This document shows, piece by piece, positions 1 to 11,579 of a stretch of DNA of 64,000 bases. Location of the stretch: contig NC_062218.1 in the NCBI RefSeq assembly GCF_902686445.1, forward strand, positions 14,607,015 through 14,671,014, read 5' to 3'. The notes under the pieces were generated by a model. The model was not told the DNA's origin and ran no database searches. It was given only the letters and a program-made list of their open reading frames with translations. This DNA is from Sciurus carolinensis (Eukaryota; Chordata; Mammalia; Rodentia; Sciuridae). The number at the start of each line of letters is the position of its first letter. Position 1 is the stretch's first letter. The position numbers and the translations under genes are program-made.

Positions 1-308
1 TCCTCCACAGCTGCCATACTAGCTAGCGCCCCATCTGGCCCAGGTCCTTCAGAAACTTGGAAAGCCCAGGCTGGGAGGAGGTTGCTCTCCAGCACATTCA
101 GCAGCATCACAAATGGCCCAACAGTAAAGGGTCAGGAGCCTCTTCCATGGGCAGGAGGGGTTGCCGGGGCTACTAAAGGTACCACGTGTGCCAAGACCGC
201 TTCTTAAGGAATTATAAAAGAGAAGTCAAGAAAACTGATTTAAACTATTCCATGCTGAGGAAAGAAAATCCTATTAGCTGGAAACAAGAAAATCGATAAA
301 AGAAATAC
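1..308 (-). other. MYO10: MYO10 intron 5, 5' part
   Basis: The start of the intron after the P-loop exon, donor GT at 307-308 on the minus strand. I see no repeat I can name and no further exon in these 308 bases. Confidence 0.85.
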
Positions 309-443
309 CTGCTTTCAAGAATAGCTTGTTCAACACAGGATGTCTTCTCCTCTAAGGACAATTCCAAAGACTGTTGGCTGATGACCGAGAGAAACTTGAG
401 GATCAATTTAGTGCTTTCGGTTTTCCCTGCCCCACTTTCACCA
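309..443 (-). CDS. MYO10: MYO10 coding exon 5 (ATP-binding P-loop)
   Basis: This 135-bp exon completes the split serine and then encodes 44 residues plus two bases. [10 protein letters not shown] is the myosin P-loop (Walker A), whose lysine and threonine bind the ATP phosphates and magnesium. It is followed by [20 protein letters not shown] and then [14 protein letters not shown], which runs into the loop-1 region. Order and sequence match myosin-X. The acceptor is GTCTTTCAG before TGG and the donor is AGCAG followed by GTATTT; both phases are 2. The next exon, expected to start SPIMEAFGNAKT (switch I side), is not within 1-308. All four exons are open and in phase, with no frameshift or premature stop, so the gene appears intact over the part visible. 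Confidence 0.97.
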
Positions 444-2761
444 CTGAAAGACAAAAGGCAGAAGTTTGTGCTCCTAAGAATAGGTGCTGTTTAAAACAAC
501 CAGCTTGGTCAACAGCACACAATCCCCTCAACAGACAGCGGGTGAAAAGTGGAAAAGGGAGATCAAAAGTCCTTTGCAGAAGAGCTGAGTTGCAGGGGAG
601 GAAAAGGTCCTTTCTCCTGCAGGCTGCCCCATCGCTCGTCTCGCACAGGCTTCTTTTAGCACACGGGTACACAGCACTGTCTTTTATTAGGTAAATGTCT
701 CAAGACGGATGGTGCCTGCAGGAAAGGCAGGGAAGTCCTGCAGGAGGTGGGATCTTGTTGTGTTCTCTTGTAGCCCACACACTTGGACAGAGTGGTGGGT
801 GCTTGGTGCGTATTTGTTAAAGATGTAATTAACAGTATCTTTCTGGGAAACTTCAAGCAGGTGAATGAATGTGAAATCATTCATCAATTTTATGAATGAA
901 TGAACGAGGAATGAACCTGCAGGAATGACCCACACTGACTCACTTCCTTCTCAGTCATCCTGGAAGGGAGGCAGCAGCTAAGCGAGTCAGAACAGAACGG
1001 CTGCCCTGAAGCCCCTCGGAGACCAGGGACCAGTGATGGCTCAGGAAAGTGAACAAAGCAACTCAGACAGAAGGGGAGGGAGAGGCAAGTAAAGGAGGTC
1101 TGAGAAAGGTCTTCGAAGAATGGCTAACGGGAGGCAGGCATGGAGGACGGGGGGCGGATTCTGGGTGAGATGGTAATCGAGTCAAGCACGAAGCCAGCCA
1201 AGCCTGGATGGACCCTCACAGGACATGGGACTGCCCAGGGCAGCTGGACTACACCGGAGGCAGCAGAGAGAGATGACCGAGACTGAGGCATGAGCAGGAG
1301 GTGAGACGAACCCGTTCAGGGCACCGTCCTGGAAGGAATCTCTAGAAGGGCTGAAAGCTCCCTCAGGAGACTGGCTGCTGCTGCTATCCAGGCATGGGAC
1401 GGTCAGGTCCAGGATAAAGTAATGGGGCAGCAGAAGCAGAGGGACGTGCAGAGATGAGACCGAGTAGAAAGGAGAAGCCTACTTGAATTTGTGTTAGGCG
1501 CCACGCTTGGTACTGTGGGGAGAACAGCAGGAGCAAAGAAGCCGAACTTATAAAGGCAAGTCGACCAAGGGAGAAGCAGGAGCACCGCGGCGCAGACGCC
1601 AACCCGGGCGGCAGGCTCATTAGTGCTCATGGGGCTTAACAGAAGAGCCCCTCCGTCCTGAACTTCTGTGGAGGCAGCCACAGCCGGCGTTATCGGGAGA
1701 GGAGAGTTGCTGAAAACGCGGTGAATGATTAAGCAAGTGTAATCAAGAGAGGAAGTGAATCAGAGATGAGGGGCAGCAGAGGAGCCAGACGGGCACCGTG
1801 GCCCTCAGGGACTGCGCTGGTCCAGGCCCGGCACCGGCGCTCCATGCCCTCCGCGAGCATTAGGGTTGGGCACAGGAGGGCGTCAGGATTCCCATCTCAG
1901 AGACACATCGTGGCTGCCAGGGCTCCTGGCATGGTATGTACACACCCTAGAATGGCTGAGCAGAAATGCCCCCCTTCCTGCAGACAACAAATACCTGAGA
2001 ATCCACACCTACCTGAGATCACAATGCAAAAGCCAAGAAAAGCAGAGAGGAGCCCAGCGGGCGTGGCTGAACCCCAACCTTGACACTGCCCCACCTCGTG
2101 TTACTTGAGATAATCAAAGGCCCATGCAAGTCGGGCCAACTTCGGCTGCGGTTTCCTTTAACAGCAGCTGGAATCTTCTGAGCACAGGACTGAGATTTCA
2201 CCTTCACATACCTGGTACACGGGAGGCGTCTGACAGCAGTCACACACACCTGAGAGAGTTTCAAGGAGCGTTTAAATAACTCTCCCTATTTCACAAATAC
2301 ATACCTACCTAGCAGCTGCTGGTGACTGAATTATTAAAAACAAAAATGAACACGAGAGGGTAAGTTCTCTAGTTAAAACAGGGGAGGAAGAAGCGACGTC
2401 ACGCATCCCCTGAACCCACTTCTTTATCCTCCAGCCCACAGAAGGGGAGGGTCCAACCTGCCTTGCAGTGAGGGTGGTCAGTCGGCCCAGGGGGCTGAAC
2501 GTGGCCAGTGGACAAGAGAGGAACTGAGCGACTGAGTGAGAGCCATACGCGGTGGCCAGGCCTGTGCCTGCAAATCCCCTCACGGTCCCTGGGCTCTCCA
2601 TCCTCCTGCCATCTGGACACCCTCAGGGTGGCACGTCTCCAGAACAAAGAAGCACATAGAGGAGGTCAAGTCCCCTGCCTACCCGCAAAGAGCTGTGAAA
2701 CAAGCAACAATACACCACCCCTGCCATATTCCTGAGATTTGTGCACCGTGCATAACATAAC

Positions 2762-2826
2762 ATGGCAAAAACCAAACAAAACGAAAAACACCAAAAACCA
2801 AACCGAACCAAAACTACAAAACAAAA
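2762..2826. repeat. A/C-rich low-complexity tract
   Basis: An irregular run built from AAAACC/AAAAC units with almost no G or T on the plus strand. Confidence 0.7.
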
Positions 2827-3281
2827 TGGAGAGCACAATGTTCAAGCTCCAAGCAAAGACTTGGTCAAGGGCAAGAAAAGAACTGTCCTTGTCATCAACT
2901 GTGACTGCTAGTGACATGCACTTAAGGATTTGCTACACAAAGGGAACCACAGGGCTGGAGGCTGACGGCCACAGGTACCAGTCTGCCACCTCCAGCTACA
3001 CTGTCCTCACTTGTCCCACCCCCTCCAAGCGTCCTCAGCACTCCTTGTGATGCATCAGTACAGCCTCAGATGCCAGTGAAACGCCCATGCCTGCAGTGCC
3101 CTCTCTGCAACGGAGTTCTCAAATTCGGCTGCTCATTGTTATCAGTCAGTGAACGTATCCCTCATCCAACCCCGCAGGGTAGAATCAGCACTAAGAAACT
3201 TTCCAGATGATTCTATGAAGCCAAGTTGAAGAACTGTTGCTCTTAAAAGCAGCTTCAAAAAATTTAGCCAGGACTGTGCCG

Positions 3282-3647
3282 TTGTTTAGATGTTGAGTGT
3301 CCTCCAGAGGCCCAGCAGAGGCCCATGGCTGGTCCCCAGGGTGGTGCCACTGAGAGGTGACGCCTTTGGGGAGGTTCTTAGGCCACTGGCGATGTGTTCC
3401 CCCAGGGCACTGTGGGACTCTGGCCCTTTCTTCTCTCTTTTGCTTTCTATCTATAGGTGAATTACATTTTGTTCCATCACATACTCCCACCATGATGTGC
3501 TGCTTTTGGGAACAGGTCCAAAGCAATGAGGCCAATCCATCAGAGACTGGAAGCTTCAAAACTATAAGCCAAAATTTACCTTTTCTGTCTATAAGTTGAT
3601 TATTTCAGGCATTTTGCTATAGCAATGAAAAAAAAGTGACTAACAGA
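3282..3647 (+). mobile_element. MaLR-type LTR (rodent MT/MLT1-like)
   Basis: Contains landmarks of this LTR class in order: TGTCCTCCAGAGGCCCA near the start, CCCACCATGATGTGCTGC in the middle, the ACTATAAGCCAAAATTTACC segment near the poly-A signal region, and an end resembling TATAGCAATGAAAAAAAGTG and CTAACAG. It is a solo, degenerate LTR with no internal viral genes seen. The same class recurs at 53195-53615. Confidence 0.7.
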
Positions 3648-3987
3648 GATTGCACCAGGAGATAAATGGTGACTACTCACACATGGGGATGTGGAAATGT
3701 TACATTAACAAGACAAAGAATAAAAATAATTAAATAACACACAAATTGCTAAAACACAGAAATATGCCAGTTGTTCCCAGACATTAATGTCAATAATAGA
3801 ACTGTGCAAGTAGTACACTTTGATCTAACTCTCTTCTATCTCCTCCCCTGTCCCTACTTCTGTTTGATCCTTCTTAAGTCCATGACAATTATAGTCCTCT
3901 GCCTTGTTGACAACAGGACAGTATATACAAATGGGCTTCAGCAAAGAGGCTAGCTGCATGAAATAAATGATCTGATGTTATTAAACC

Positions 3988-4007
3988 AAAATAAATAAAT
4001 AAATAAA
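3988..4007. repeat. (AAAT)n microsatellite
   Basis: About five uninterrupted AAAT units. Confidence 0.8.
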
Positions 4008-4447
4008 AACACCTGAAAACTCTAACTATAATAACAAAAATGAAAAAGAGAAAGAAATAAAACCCAGAAGCACTGATGTGGAGCTCCATGGGCTGTGTTA
4101 AAAATGTTGAGTCTTTATAGGGACAACGGAAAGTCACAAGGCGTCTCTAAGCAGGAGAGTGGCAGGCCACACTAAAGATTCAAAAGAATGGTTTTGACTT
4201 GTGTGTGGAGAATGGACAGGAGCAAGGAGGCTGGAAGCAGCAGGGAGGCTGGAGCCACGTGGCTCTATAATTGACAGACATCAGGAATGACCCCTGGGCC
4301 CCAGGGAGCCTGCCAGTGTGATATTCGGGGTGTTGGTAACAAAGGACTATACATCTGGGAAGATTCATCAAGATACACTTAAGATCAGGATGTTGTACTC
4401 TATGTAATTTTACTTTAAGTTGGAGGAAAAAAGAATGAATGACTTTT

Positions 4448-4572
4448 GAAAAAAATTTTTTTTGTAGTTGTAGATGAACAGCATGCCTTTATTTTGTTTG
4501 CTTATTGGTGCTGAGGATGGAACCCAGTGCCTCTCACATGCTGGGCAAGTGCTCTGCCACTGAGCCACAAAC
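4448..4572 (-). mobile_element. ID SINE, antisense
   Basis: Reverse complement reads TGTGGCTCAGTGGCAGAGCA (A box) and GGTTCCATCC (near B box), with a squirrel-type tail ending in GTTCATCTACAACTACAAAA. It lies head-to-head with the MEN SINE that follows. Confidence 0.85.
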
Positions 4573-4732
4573 CCGTAGCTCAGTGGAAGGTGGTGCACAC
4601 CTGCAATCCCAACTACTCAGGACGCTGAGGCAAGAGGATGCAAGTTCAAGGCGAGCCTCAGCAACTTAGCAAGCCCCTGTGTGGTTCAACGGCGAATGCC
4701 GAGTTCAGTCCCCAACACCACAAAGAAAAAAA
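4573..4732 (+). mobile_element. B1+ID dimer (MEN-type) SINE, partly deleted
   Basis: The B1 half reads GGTGGTGCACACCTGCAATC then ACGCTGAGGCAAGAGGATG; the ID half is short, ending GAGTTCAGTCCCCAACACCA and an A-rich tail. An 11-bp direct repeat (gaatgactttt) lies at 4437-4447 and 4733-4743, flanking this element together with the antisense ID before it. Confidence 0.75.
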
Positions 4733-5402
4733 GAATGACTTTTACATTAAGAAGAGTGGCTTTCAGCCTCAGGCTTGGGGAAGGACAGGATGCAGGGTCC
4801 AGGGGTTGGGAAAGGGAAGCGCAAGAGGAGGAGTATGTTTCTGGATAAAACAGTAAGCGTTTAGAATACCCCACCACTTTGAGGTGCCCTTAAGGCATCT
4901 TGGTGATGACACTGAGGAGGCAGAAGTCTGGAACCCGGGAACTTGGGGGACACAGGTTAGTCTGAAGAATCACACAGACACAGGAGAAAACAGCAGGGTA
5001 GGGAATTTAAAAGAGAAGGAGGTGGAAAATGACTAAGGAGCCTTAGTGGTCAGAGAACTAGGAAGAAATCCAGAAAGATGGAGCACCACGCAGGACAGCC
5101 GGGTTGGCTTGGGCAGAAAGAGGGTGGCTTAAGGAGGGTGGAACCAAAGCCACATCCTTTTGTCCAAGAAGGAACATATTAGAAATTTTTGAATGATAAT
5201 GCCAATGATCCAGCAGAGGAGGAAAGGTCAGTTCAGGGGCAGTGAGGCTCAAGGACACAGTCATGTCCTCAGAAATGGGCAGGAGGCATCCAGAACACAC
5301 CTGCAGGAAGAGCAAGCTGTGGGCACAGGGCAGGCCCTCTGCACTGGGTGGGCTAGTCTCCTAGCAGGAGAGGCGATGCCCTAGTTTCCTAGATCCACTG
5401 CA

Positions 5403-5585
5403 GTGTCAGCAAACTATGACCCTCAAATCAGACCTGCTGCCTGTTTTTATAAACAGAGTTTTTCACAGCCCACCCCACCCATATTTCCATCCCCTCTGTG
5501 AACACAGAGCTGAGTAGTGCAGGGGTGGTCTTGTCCACAAAACCTGAAATTTATTTTTTGTTCCTTTACACCTACTTCTTGTTGG
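5403..5585 (-). mobile_element. hAT-Charlie-type nonautonomous DNA element
   Basis: Landmarks CAGCAAACTATGACCC, CTGCCTGTTTTTATAAA, CACAGCCCACCCC and GAGCTGAGTAGT match the widespread family whose sense start is GGTTGGCAAACTTTTTCTGT. Another copy is at 51171-51424 in the opposite orientation. I cannot give the exact family name with certainty. Confidence 0.6.
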
Positions 5586-6184
5586 CACCTGACAAACATT
5601 CTTTTTCCTGTGAATCAAATTCCTGAGTCATGTGATTTCTCCAATATAAATCAGATCACTTCCTAGCTTTTTAGAAGACCTTGGAAGCATCTCTACTGTC
5701 TGAAGAATTAAGTTTAAAAGTCTCAGCAAAGGAAACAAAACCCTTAAGACATGACCCTATACCAAGAAGGATTCTCTTATGTCAGAAAGCCTTAAGTCCA
5801 AACCCTGGGTTTGCTGCTGACAGCTAGTCTCTTTAGTAAGTTGCTCTACAGCTCCCCACACTGCGTCTCAGGCTTCTTAGAGCATGACGCACCAATGAGT
5901 CTTCTCAATGGACCTCGGTTCCCTTTTGCAGCCTTTCCCATCTCATCTCCTTCTGCTGAATTACAGCAGCACAAGTCCTGACCCATGCCCTGCTCTGCTT
6001 GGTGCCTATTCCAATCCAGGACCTAAGTTTTCTTCAGCATTCCAAAGCCATCATTTCTAGAAGCAGAAAAAGATCAAACACCCAATTATCATTCCAGCAT
6101 ACAAAAGACACAGTGAAGCAGAAATCACTCACATTCTGAACTCCCCGCCCCTCCCAAAAAAAAGTAAGCAAAGATCCTAAACCA

Positions 6185-6680
6185 ATAGTCATTCTGAATT
6201 ATTCACCCTGCTGAAAGCTGATCTCTACCAGACCCTCTCCTGGCTGCCAACTTGCTAACACAAACAGGCCTCAGAGCTTGCTCATTGTTAAACAAAAATA
6301 AAGGGAGGTCACTGTTTGGGTTGGGCTTCTGCAATAGCCCCCAAGGACCAAACCAAAATGGAGTCACTCATGCTAATTGCCACATAATCAAATGGAAGCT
6401 TTGAGTCCCAAAACAGAGTAGTTTTTCCTGAAAACAGGAGACTGCAGTCTACTGAATCAGTGTGATAAGGAAGTCTCCTCTGTTTAGCCCTGACAAGAAG
6501 ATAACCTGATATTGACCAACCAGTCACTTTTCCACAGTTCTTTCCTTGTTCACACCCTACAAAACCCTCTGCTCTGCCAGTTCCCAGCAGCATCTCTCAT
6601 CTATTTAGTAGAAAAAGGCTGCCTTGCTTCATAAATCATGAGTAAGAGTCAATGCAATATGCAAGTTAATCTGCTGTAAT
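6185..6680 (+). mobile_element. Probable ancient ERV-type LTR
   Basis: The stretch ACCAAAATGGAGTCACTCATG, the CACATAATCAAATG segment and a late part with TTCATAAATCATGAGTAAGA look like an ERVL-class LTR. No flanking viral genes are visible. Boundaries and family are uncertain. Confidence 0.4.
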
Positions 6681-7587
6681 TTCATCTTTTGCACTTCTCT
6701 GTATCTTAAAAAGGTCATATATAACGAAAAGACCATAATAAACTAAACCCTGACAGCCCAACAAAATGTCTGAAAAACTAAAGACAAATGTATGGGGATG
6801 AACGAAGGTCAAATGCTGACCTTATTAATTAGATGAGAAAAAAAAAATTTCAAGTGAGTTTTAAGATCATATGTATTCAGTTTTATTTTTATATTTAAAA
6901 CTATAAAAGCATAAGATTCCATTTAAATGTATGCATAAAAGTAAAATAAACCTAGAGTTAAGAGAGACAACAATTTTAAAAATGAGATAAAGAAAGAGGT
7001 GTGGACTGACTGGAAGTACAAAGGCTTGGGGTCTCCATGTCTCTGGGGATAGTGGCCACGTGAGGCACACACACAGGATAGAAAACTGGACCACAAACTC
7101 CTGTCTGGTTCCAAAGAGGCTTATCTTTTTACTCATTTGTTTATTTGTTCTTCCATTTCTGGGGCTAGGGATTGAATATTTTCTGATTTTAACATCGTCT
7201 AGCATTGCACTTTTGAAAGTAGTACTGCACATTGGACCCACCAGAGGGCAGATCACACCCAAGGAAAGCTAGCTAGGGCTCCCGTACCCAGCAATTTATA
7301 CTTTCTGACTCTATTTTATTCTCTTAATTCCACAGTTCCACCCCTCACTTAAAAAAAAAAAAAAACCCAAAAAACTGCTGGAAAGACCTGTTAAAAGTCA
7401 AACCATATTTTAGTGAGAAATATATTCTTAAAGTCTGTTTCCTGAGTTAATTTAGATAAATACAGTTACTCTTTTCACATCAGCCTCACATAATGAGAGC
7501 TTTCTATTTGGGAGTCACTCCCCACCCCCTTAATTTTTAAATACTACAGTCTTTGGCACAAAAATGTCAGCCCCTTTCCATTTTATT

Positions 7588-7612
7588 ACACACACACACA
7601 CACACACACACA
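7588..7612. repeat. (CA)n microsatellite
   Basis: About 12 CA units, followed by imperfect CG/CA steps to 7624. Confidence 0.95.
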
Positions 7613-8787
7613 AACGCACGCACAATGACTTCATTTGATTTCTCACTTTCTTCCTAAACTGCCGTGTCTAGCAAGTGATGTATTAGTCATGCTCTCATTT
7701 TTTCCACTGAAAGTAATAAACACAAGCAATTATCAATGGAAAATATTTAGGTATGTAAGTGTGACTAACAATTTGATATTCTTAAAATAGGTTAGGTGTT
7801 CTTTCTGTTAATCTTATGAAATTATATAGTGTATGCTGATACAATGACCTTTAATTCTAACTTCGAAACTTTTAACATAGTCATCCAAGAAATCCACACG
7901 TAGTGCCTTCACGAGAATCGTAAGTCGAGTTATATTATTGGGCACGTTATTTTTAAAAGTTGTTTCTATTATAAGAAAGTGGCTTCACTTTGATGGACTG
8001 CACATCAGGTGAAAGGAGTATACTGACAGTTCCTCCCTCCAGGCTGCGGCTGGCTACAACCTCCACGTGCACACCTTGCAGTACAGGCAGGGAGTGGGCG
8101 CAGCTGTTCCTATACTGTAATTCCCGGCTCTTAGAAACGAGCAATCACCACAAGAACAACGGGTTAAAACTGCCCTAAGAACACTCCCCTGAAAGTCACC
8201 TTCTGAGAGGCACCTGGAGGTGTCGTACAGAGTGCCCACATCAAAGCTGCTGGAAGTGTTCCGTGCATCGGTACCTGGAAAGTTCCTGGCATAGTGCCCA
8301 ACACACTGTAAACCTTCAGAAAACATAAGCCATTATTTCTTCCTCACCTTCAATTAGACACCACAGGGAACAGTGTCAACATGTCCCATGTGCCTTCAGT
8401 AGGGGGGACTCCTCATTCCCTTGCCTGGGTTTTAAGGGTCTTGGGAGGGGCCTCCTCTGGCATATCTGCCCTCCCCCAGGGGCAGGTGTAGCTTCCCTGG
8501 TGGGAGGAAGGCTGGGCACATTCACCCCTCTGATCTGCTCCTCACCATCTGGGAACTGGCTTCTCACAGTAGTTGTGGCCACCAGTTACCTGGCTGTACC
8601 CATTAACAACCAGGTGAGTCTGTTGGTCTGTCTGTCGAATTTTGGGCTACAGTGCCAGCAAGCCTGATTGGCTGGAAATCTAAAGATGGCATATGGCCCT
8701 ACATCTATCTTCTTGCATCTTATTTCCATTTAACTGGAAATTGGTGTGTGTGTGGTCTTCTTATCGTCCTCCTCCAATGTAAACGTT

Positions 8788-8956
8788 TTGGTACCAGGGA
8801 CTGAACCCAGGGGTGCTTAACCACTGAGCCACATTCCCAGCCCTTTTTACTTTGAGACAAGATCTCGCTAAGTTGCTAAGGCTGGCTCTGAACCTGTGAT
8901 CTTCTTGCTGTCTCCCAGCCGCTGGGATTACAGGTGCGCACCACTGCACCCAGCCC
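8788..8956 (-). mobile_element. B1+ID dimer (MEN-type) SINE, antisense
   Basis: Starts TTGGTACCAGGGACTGAACC (ID 3' end reversed), then CACTGAGCCACATTCCCAGC, then the reversed B1 with CCGCTGGGATTACAGGTGCG and ending CACCCAGCC. One of about nine dimers of this type in the window. Confidence 0.9.
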
Positions 8957-9530
8957 CTTTCTTTTTGAAATAATTATAGTGCCACAGCTGGGACTGGGAA
9001 GTCATCTAAAACATGTCAAAATCTTTCACATCAGAAGTTTTAGTAGACCGTCACTCCTCAATGATGGTCATCTTCCATGAAAGCACGACTAGAAGGATAA
9101 ATGAAAGAAGAGCTTGGATAGTCCATGGAAACCTCACTACAACTAACATTTACCATGTCTGCTCTGGCAATCATCCAGGGGAGTCCTGATCACAACTAGA
9201 ACATGATTCCAATTTAAATAATTAACAAGAAGATAGGACCATGCCACATAACTGAAACAAACCAAAGAACACTTAAGGCAAACTGCAGGGAGGGAGGGAG
9301 GGAGAAGATGAGAGTGCATGCATGGGGGGAATGGAGTGATTCCAAGCAAAGGGCCAAACGACAGGGTACCTCTGCTTTTCCGAGCTTTCTTTTCTAAGGT
9401 TTCTAAGCCCATGCTTTCTGAACACTGTAGTCATCGAGTTACTCCAAACGGAAAGCTCCTGAGAAATGGGCAGTGAGAGGAGCCCTTCCCCAGGCTCCCG
9501 CAGTGTGAGCTGGGGCTGACCCTGGGGAAG

Positions 9531-9884
9531 CCCTCGGGGCGCACCTCCTCCCGCTCCTCCCGCGCGCCCCCTGGCGGCCCGCGCCAGCCTCGCGCCGTTA
9601 CCTGATGAGGACGCACTGGTTGTCGTGGCGCTTCCACAGGCAGCGGTAGCACTCGTTGGCGATGGCGAAGATGTGCGGAGGCAGCTCGCCCAGGTGGCGC
9701 TTGCTGTACTGCTCCATGGTGGCGTGCTCGTACAGGCCGGCGATGGGCTGGTAGGGGTTCACGGAGGCGATGATGGAACCGATGTAGGTCTGCAGGCACA
9801 GGGTCGGGGCAGGGATGCGTGCGTTACACCCAGGGACGGGGCCTGGCCCGAGGCTCCCACGCCGCACACCGACATCCGCGTGTC
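9531..9884. promoter_or_regulatory. CpG island over MYO10 exon 4
   Basis: By hand count this roughly 350-bp stretch has close to 39 CpG dinucleotides, about one per 9 bp, and is clearly GC-rich. The densest part is 9541-9600, immediately inside the downstream intron, with runs such as CCGCGCGCCCC and CCCGCGCCAG. CpG depletion is normal for mammalian introns, and the flanks are AT-rich or CpG-poor. The island spans the whole exon and both splice sites. It could be an intragenic CpG island with regulatory or methylation roles, or reflect local GC-biased conversion. No TATA box or clear initiator was identified. Confidence 0.65.
9602..9789 (-). CDS. MYO10: MYO10 coding exon 4 (motor domain with purine-binding loop)
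   Basis: The 188-bp exon encodes 62 residues plus two bases, from TYIGSIIASVNPYQPIAG to HDNQCVLI and a split serine codon. TYIG continues the previous exon's QIY, a hallmark of the myosin head. NPYQPIAGLYE is the purine-binding loop region that contacts the ATP base. PPHIFAIANECYRCL is the conserved helix ahead of the P-loop. The acceptor is GCCTGCAG before ACC and the donor is CAG followed by GTAACG; phase is 0 in and 2 out. The exon is unusually GC- and CpG-rich and lies inside a CpG island (see 9531-9884). Open frames on the plus strand here reflect base composition and are not genes. Confidence 0.97.
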
Positions 9885-10242
9885 AGCACAACCCACTGGT
9901 GGGCACTGCAGCGAAAGGGGACCCCTATTCCTCACTTCTACTTGTCCCCACCCCTTTTGGTGTAAATTTTGACCTTCTGCACAAATGAGTGGGTCATTTC
10001 AAAGTAGGCTTTCAGGGAAAGGTAAACAAGAGAGGAGTATGGTGAGCAGCCAGGCCAAGCCCCTGCCTGGGTGGTCTCCTAATCCTAACCCCTTCCCCCG
10101 GAGCGAAGGTAGGCTGGCTCCAGTTGCCAGCTCCTGGGGTGGTCCCTATAGCAGGGTTAAAAAGGAAAGTGGGGGAGAAAATAAAATAGAGGCAACTGGG
10201 GGCTGGGGACAGGGGGCAAGCAGAGTCACTTAATGAGCGCAG

Positions 10243-10385
10243 AGTGTCCGTCCAGGGTGATGAAAAAGTTCTGGAGGTGTTTAGTAGTTATGTGGAAGCA
10301 TAACACTGTAAATGTGCACTTAAAATAGTCAAAATGGCAAATTTTACATCACGTATAGTTAGCCACAGCTTTTACAAAGTGACAA
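10243..10385 (+). mobile_element. L1M 3' UTR fragment
   Basis: GGTGATGAAAAAGTTCTGGA, then CACTGTAAATGTGCACTTAA and AAAATGGCAAATTTTACATC follow the order of the ancient mammalian L1M 3' end. Confidence 0.7.
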
Positions 10386-11174
10386 GAGCATTTGGAAAAT
10401 GCTAGGTCTTCATCCAGTAACCACAGTACACCACAAAGTGCCAAATAACTTATCTGGAACTTAGATGGCTGACAGTCACCTTTCTGGGACAATCTCAAGG
10501 CCAGAAATTAAATACAAATTTCAGACCAACTAAACAGAAGCAACAAAGTTACAAAAGCTTAACGCCTTGGGTCCCTCCACAGAGACATCTAATCACTTGT
10601 ACTTCCTCAAGAAATGCTGAGACAGTTTGGTTACCTGGGGTCCAGGCTCAGTCCCAGGGAGCAAGGAAATCAAACCTGAGAGCAAGCAGCGTCCTGCAGC
10701 AGCCACCAACACCTTTTATGGAGCAAATGCACCAGGCCAGGGGCTCTACAGAGTGTCAAGGGCAGATCTGCATCCCCTTCAAATTCATGAGCTGAAGCTC
10801 CCAAGCCCCCACGCCCAAGAATGGTACTGTATTTGAAGACAGAAATTTTAAAAGGAGATTACTTAAAATTAGGCTGTTAGGGGGGCTCCTCATCCAATCT
10901 GACTGCATCCTCAGAAGAGAAGATGAGGACACACAGAGACACAAGGGACACACACATGGAGGAAGGTCCAGGTAAAGATGCAGCAGCAAGAAGGCAGTCA
11001 AGGAAGGAGGCCTCAGGGAATCAATCCTGCTGATGCCTTGATCTTGACTCAAGTCCTTCCTGGCCTCCAGAACTTGAAGAAAATACATATCTGTTGCTTG
11101 ATCCATCCAGTCTGTGGGACTGTGTTAGGGCACCCCAGCACACCATCCCAGGGGCCCAACCCTTAGATATTCAA

Positions 11175-11310
11175 AATAACCTATGAGGTTGGTGGTATTA
11201 CTTGCATTTATTTATTTTTTTTAAATGAAGAAACTGAAACACAGGGAGAAAATTTTGCAGTCACGATCACAGAGCCACTAAGTGGTAGAGATATTTAAAT
11301 CCAACCAACC
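11175..11310 (-). mobile_element. MIR fragment, antisense
   Basis: AATGAAGAAACTGAAACACA, then the CACAGAGCCACTAAGTGGTA portion follow the antisense MIR core. Confidence 0.55.
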
Positions 11311-11366
11311 TAATTACTGAGCCTTCTCTTAATACATCTTTAAAGTATAGCAAATCAATAGAGAAA

Positions 11367-11369
<3 letters not shown>

Positions 11370-11411
<42 letters not shown>
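11370..11411 (+). repeat. 42-base uninterrupted poly-A run
   Basis: Pure A from 11370 to 11411. I recognise no SINE body directly upstream, so the source element is unclear. Confidence 0.95.
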
Positions 11412-11416
<5 letters not shown>

Positions 11417-11579
11417 ACAGAAAGTCCAAATATGCTGAAAACCATATTTTAACAATTTGTAGTAATTTATAGTCATAGTAACTGCCAGGAACATCAACTG
11501 AAGAATTGTATGTTCTATATAACTTTTCAAATATAAGACAGTCTATATTTTGGAAATAATTTGAACCAAAAAAAGTTAA

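Larger units (their letters stand above)
444..9601 (-). other. MYO10: MYO10 intron 4 (9,158 bp)
   Basis: Bounded by the donor at 9600-9601 and the acceptor at 444-445 on the minus strand. It holds a MaLR LTR (3282-3647), an ID/MEN SINE pair (4448-4732), a hAT-type fragment (5403-5585), a probable ERV LTR (6185-6680), a CA repeat and a MEN SINE (8788-8956). In 444-3281 I recognise no gene or repeat beyond an A/C-rich low-complexity tract at 2762-2826. Short open frames there look like chance. Confidence 0.9.

Noticed and set aside
9625..9972. 115-codon plus-strand open frame over MYO10 exon 4
   Set aside because: Reverse-strand shadow of a GC-rich conserved exon within the CpG island; no independent evidence of a gene.
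11267..11530. Open frame with a long phenylalanine run
   Set aside because: It is the reverse reading of the 42-base A run and has no coding support.
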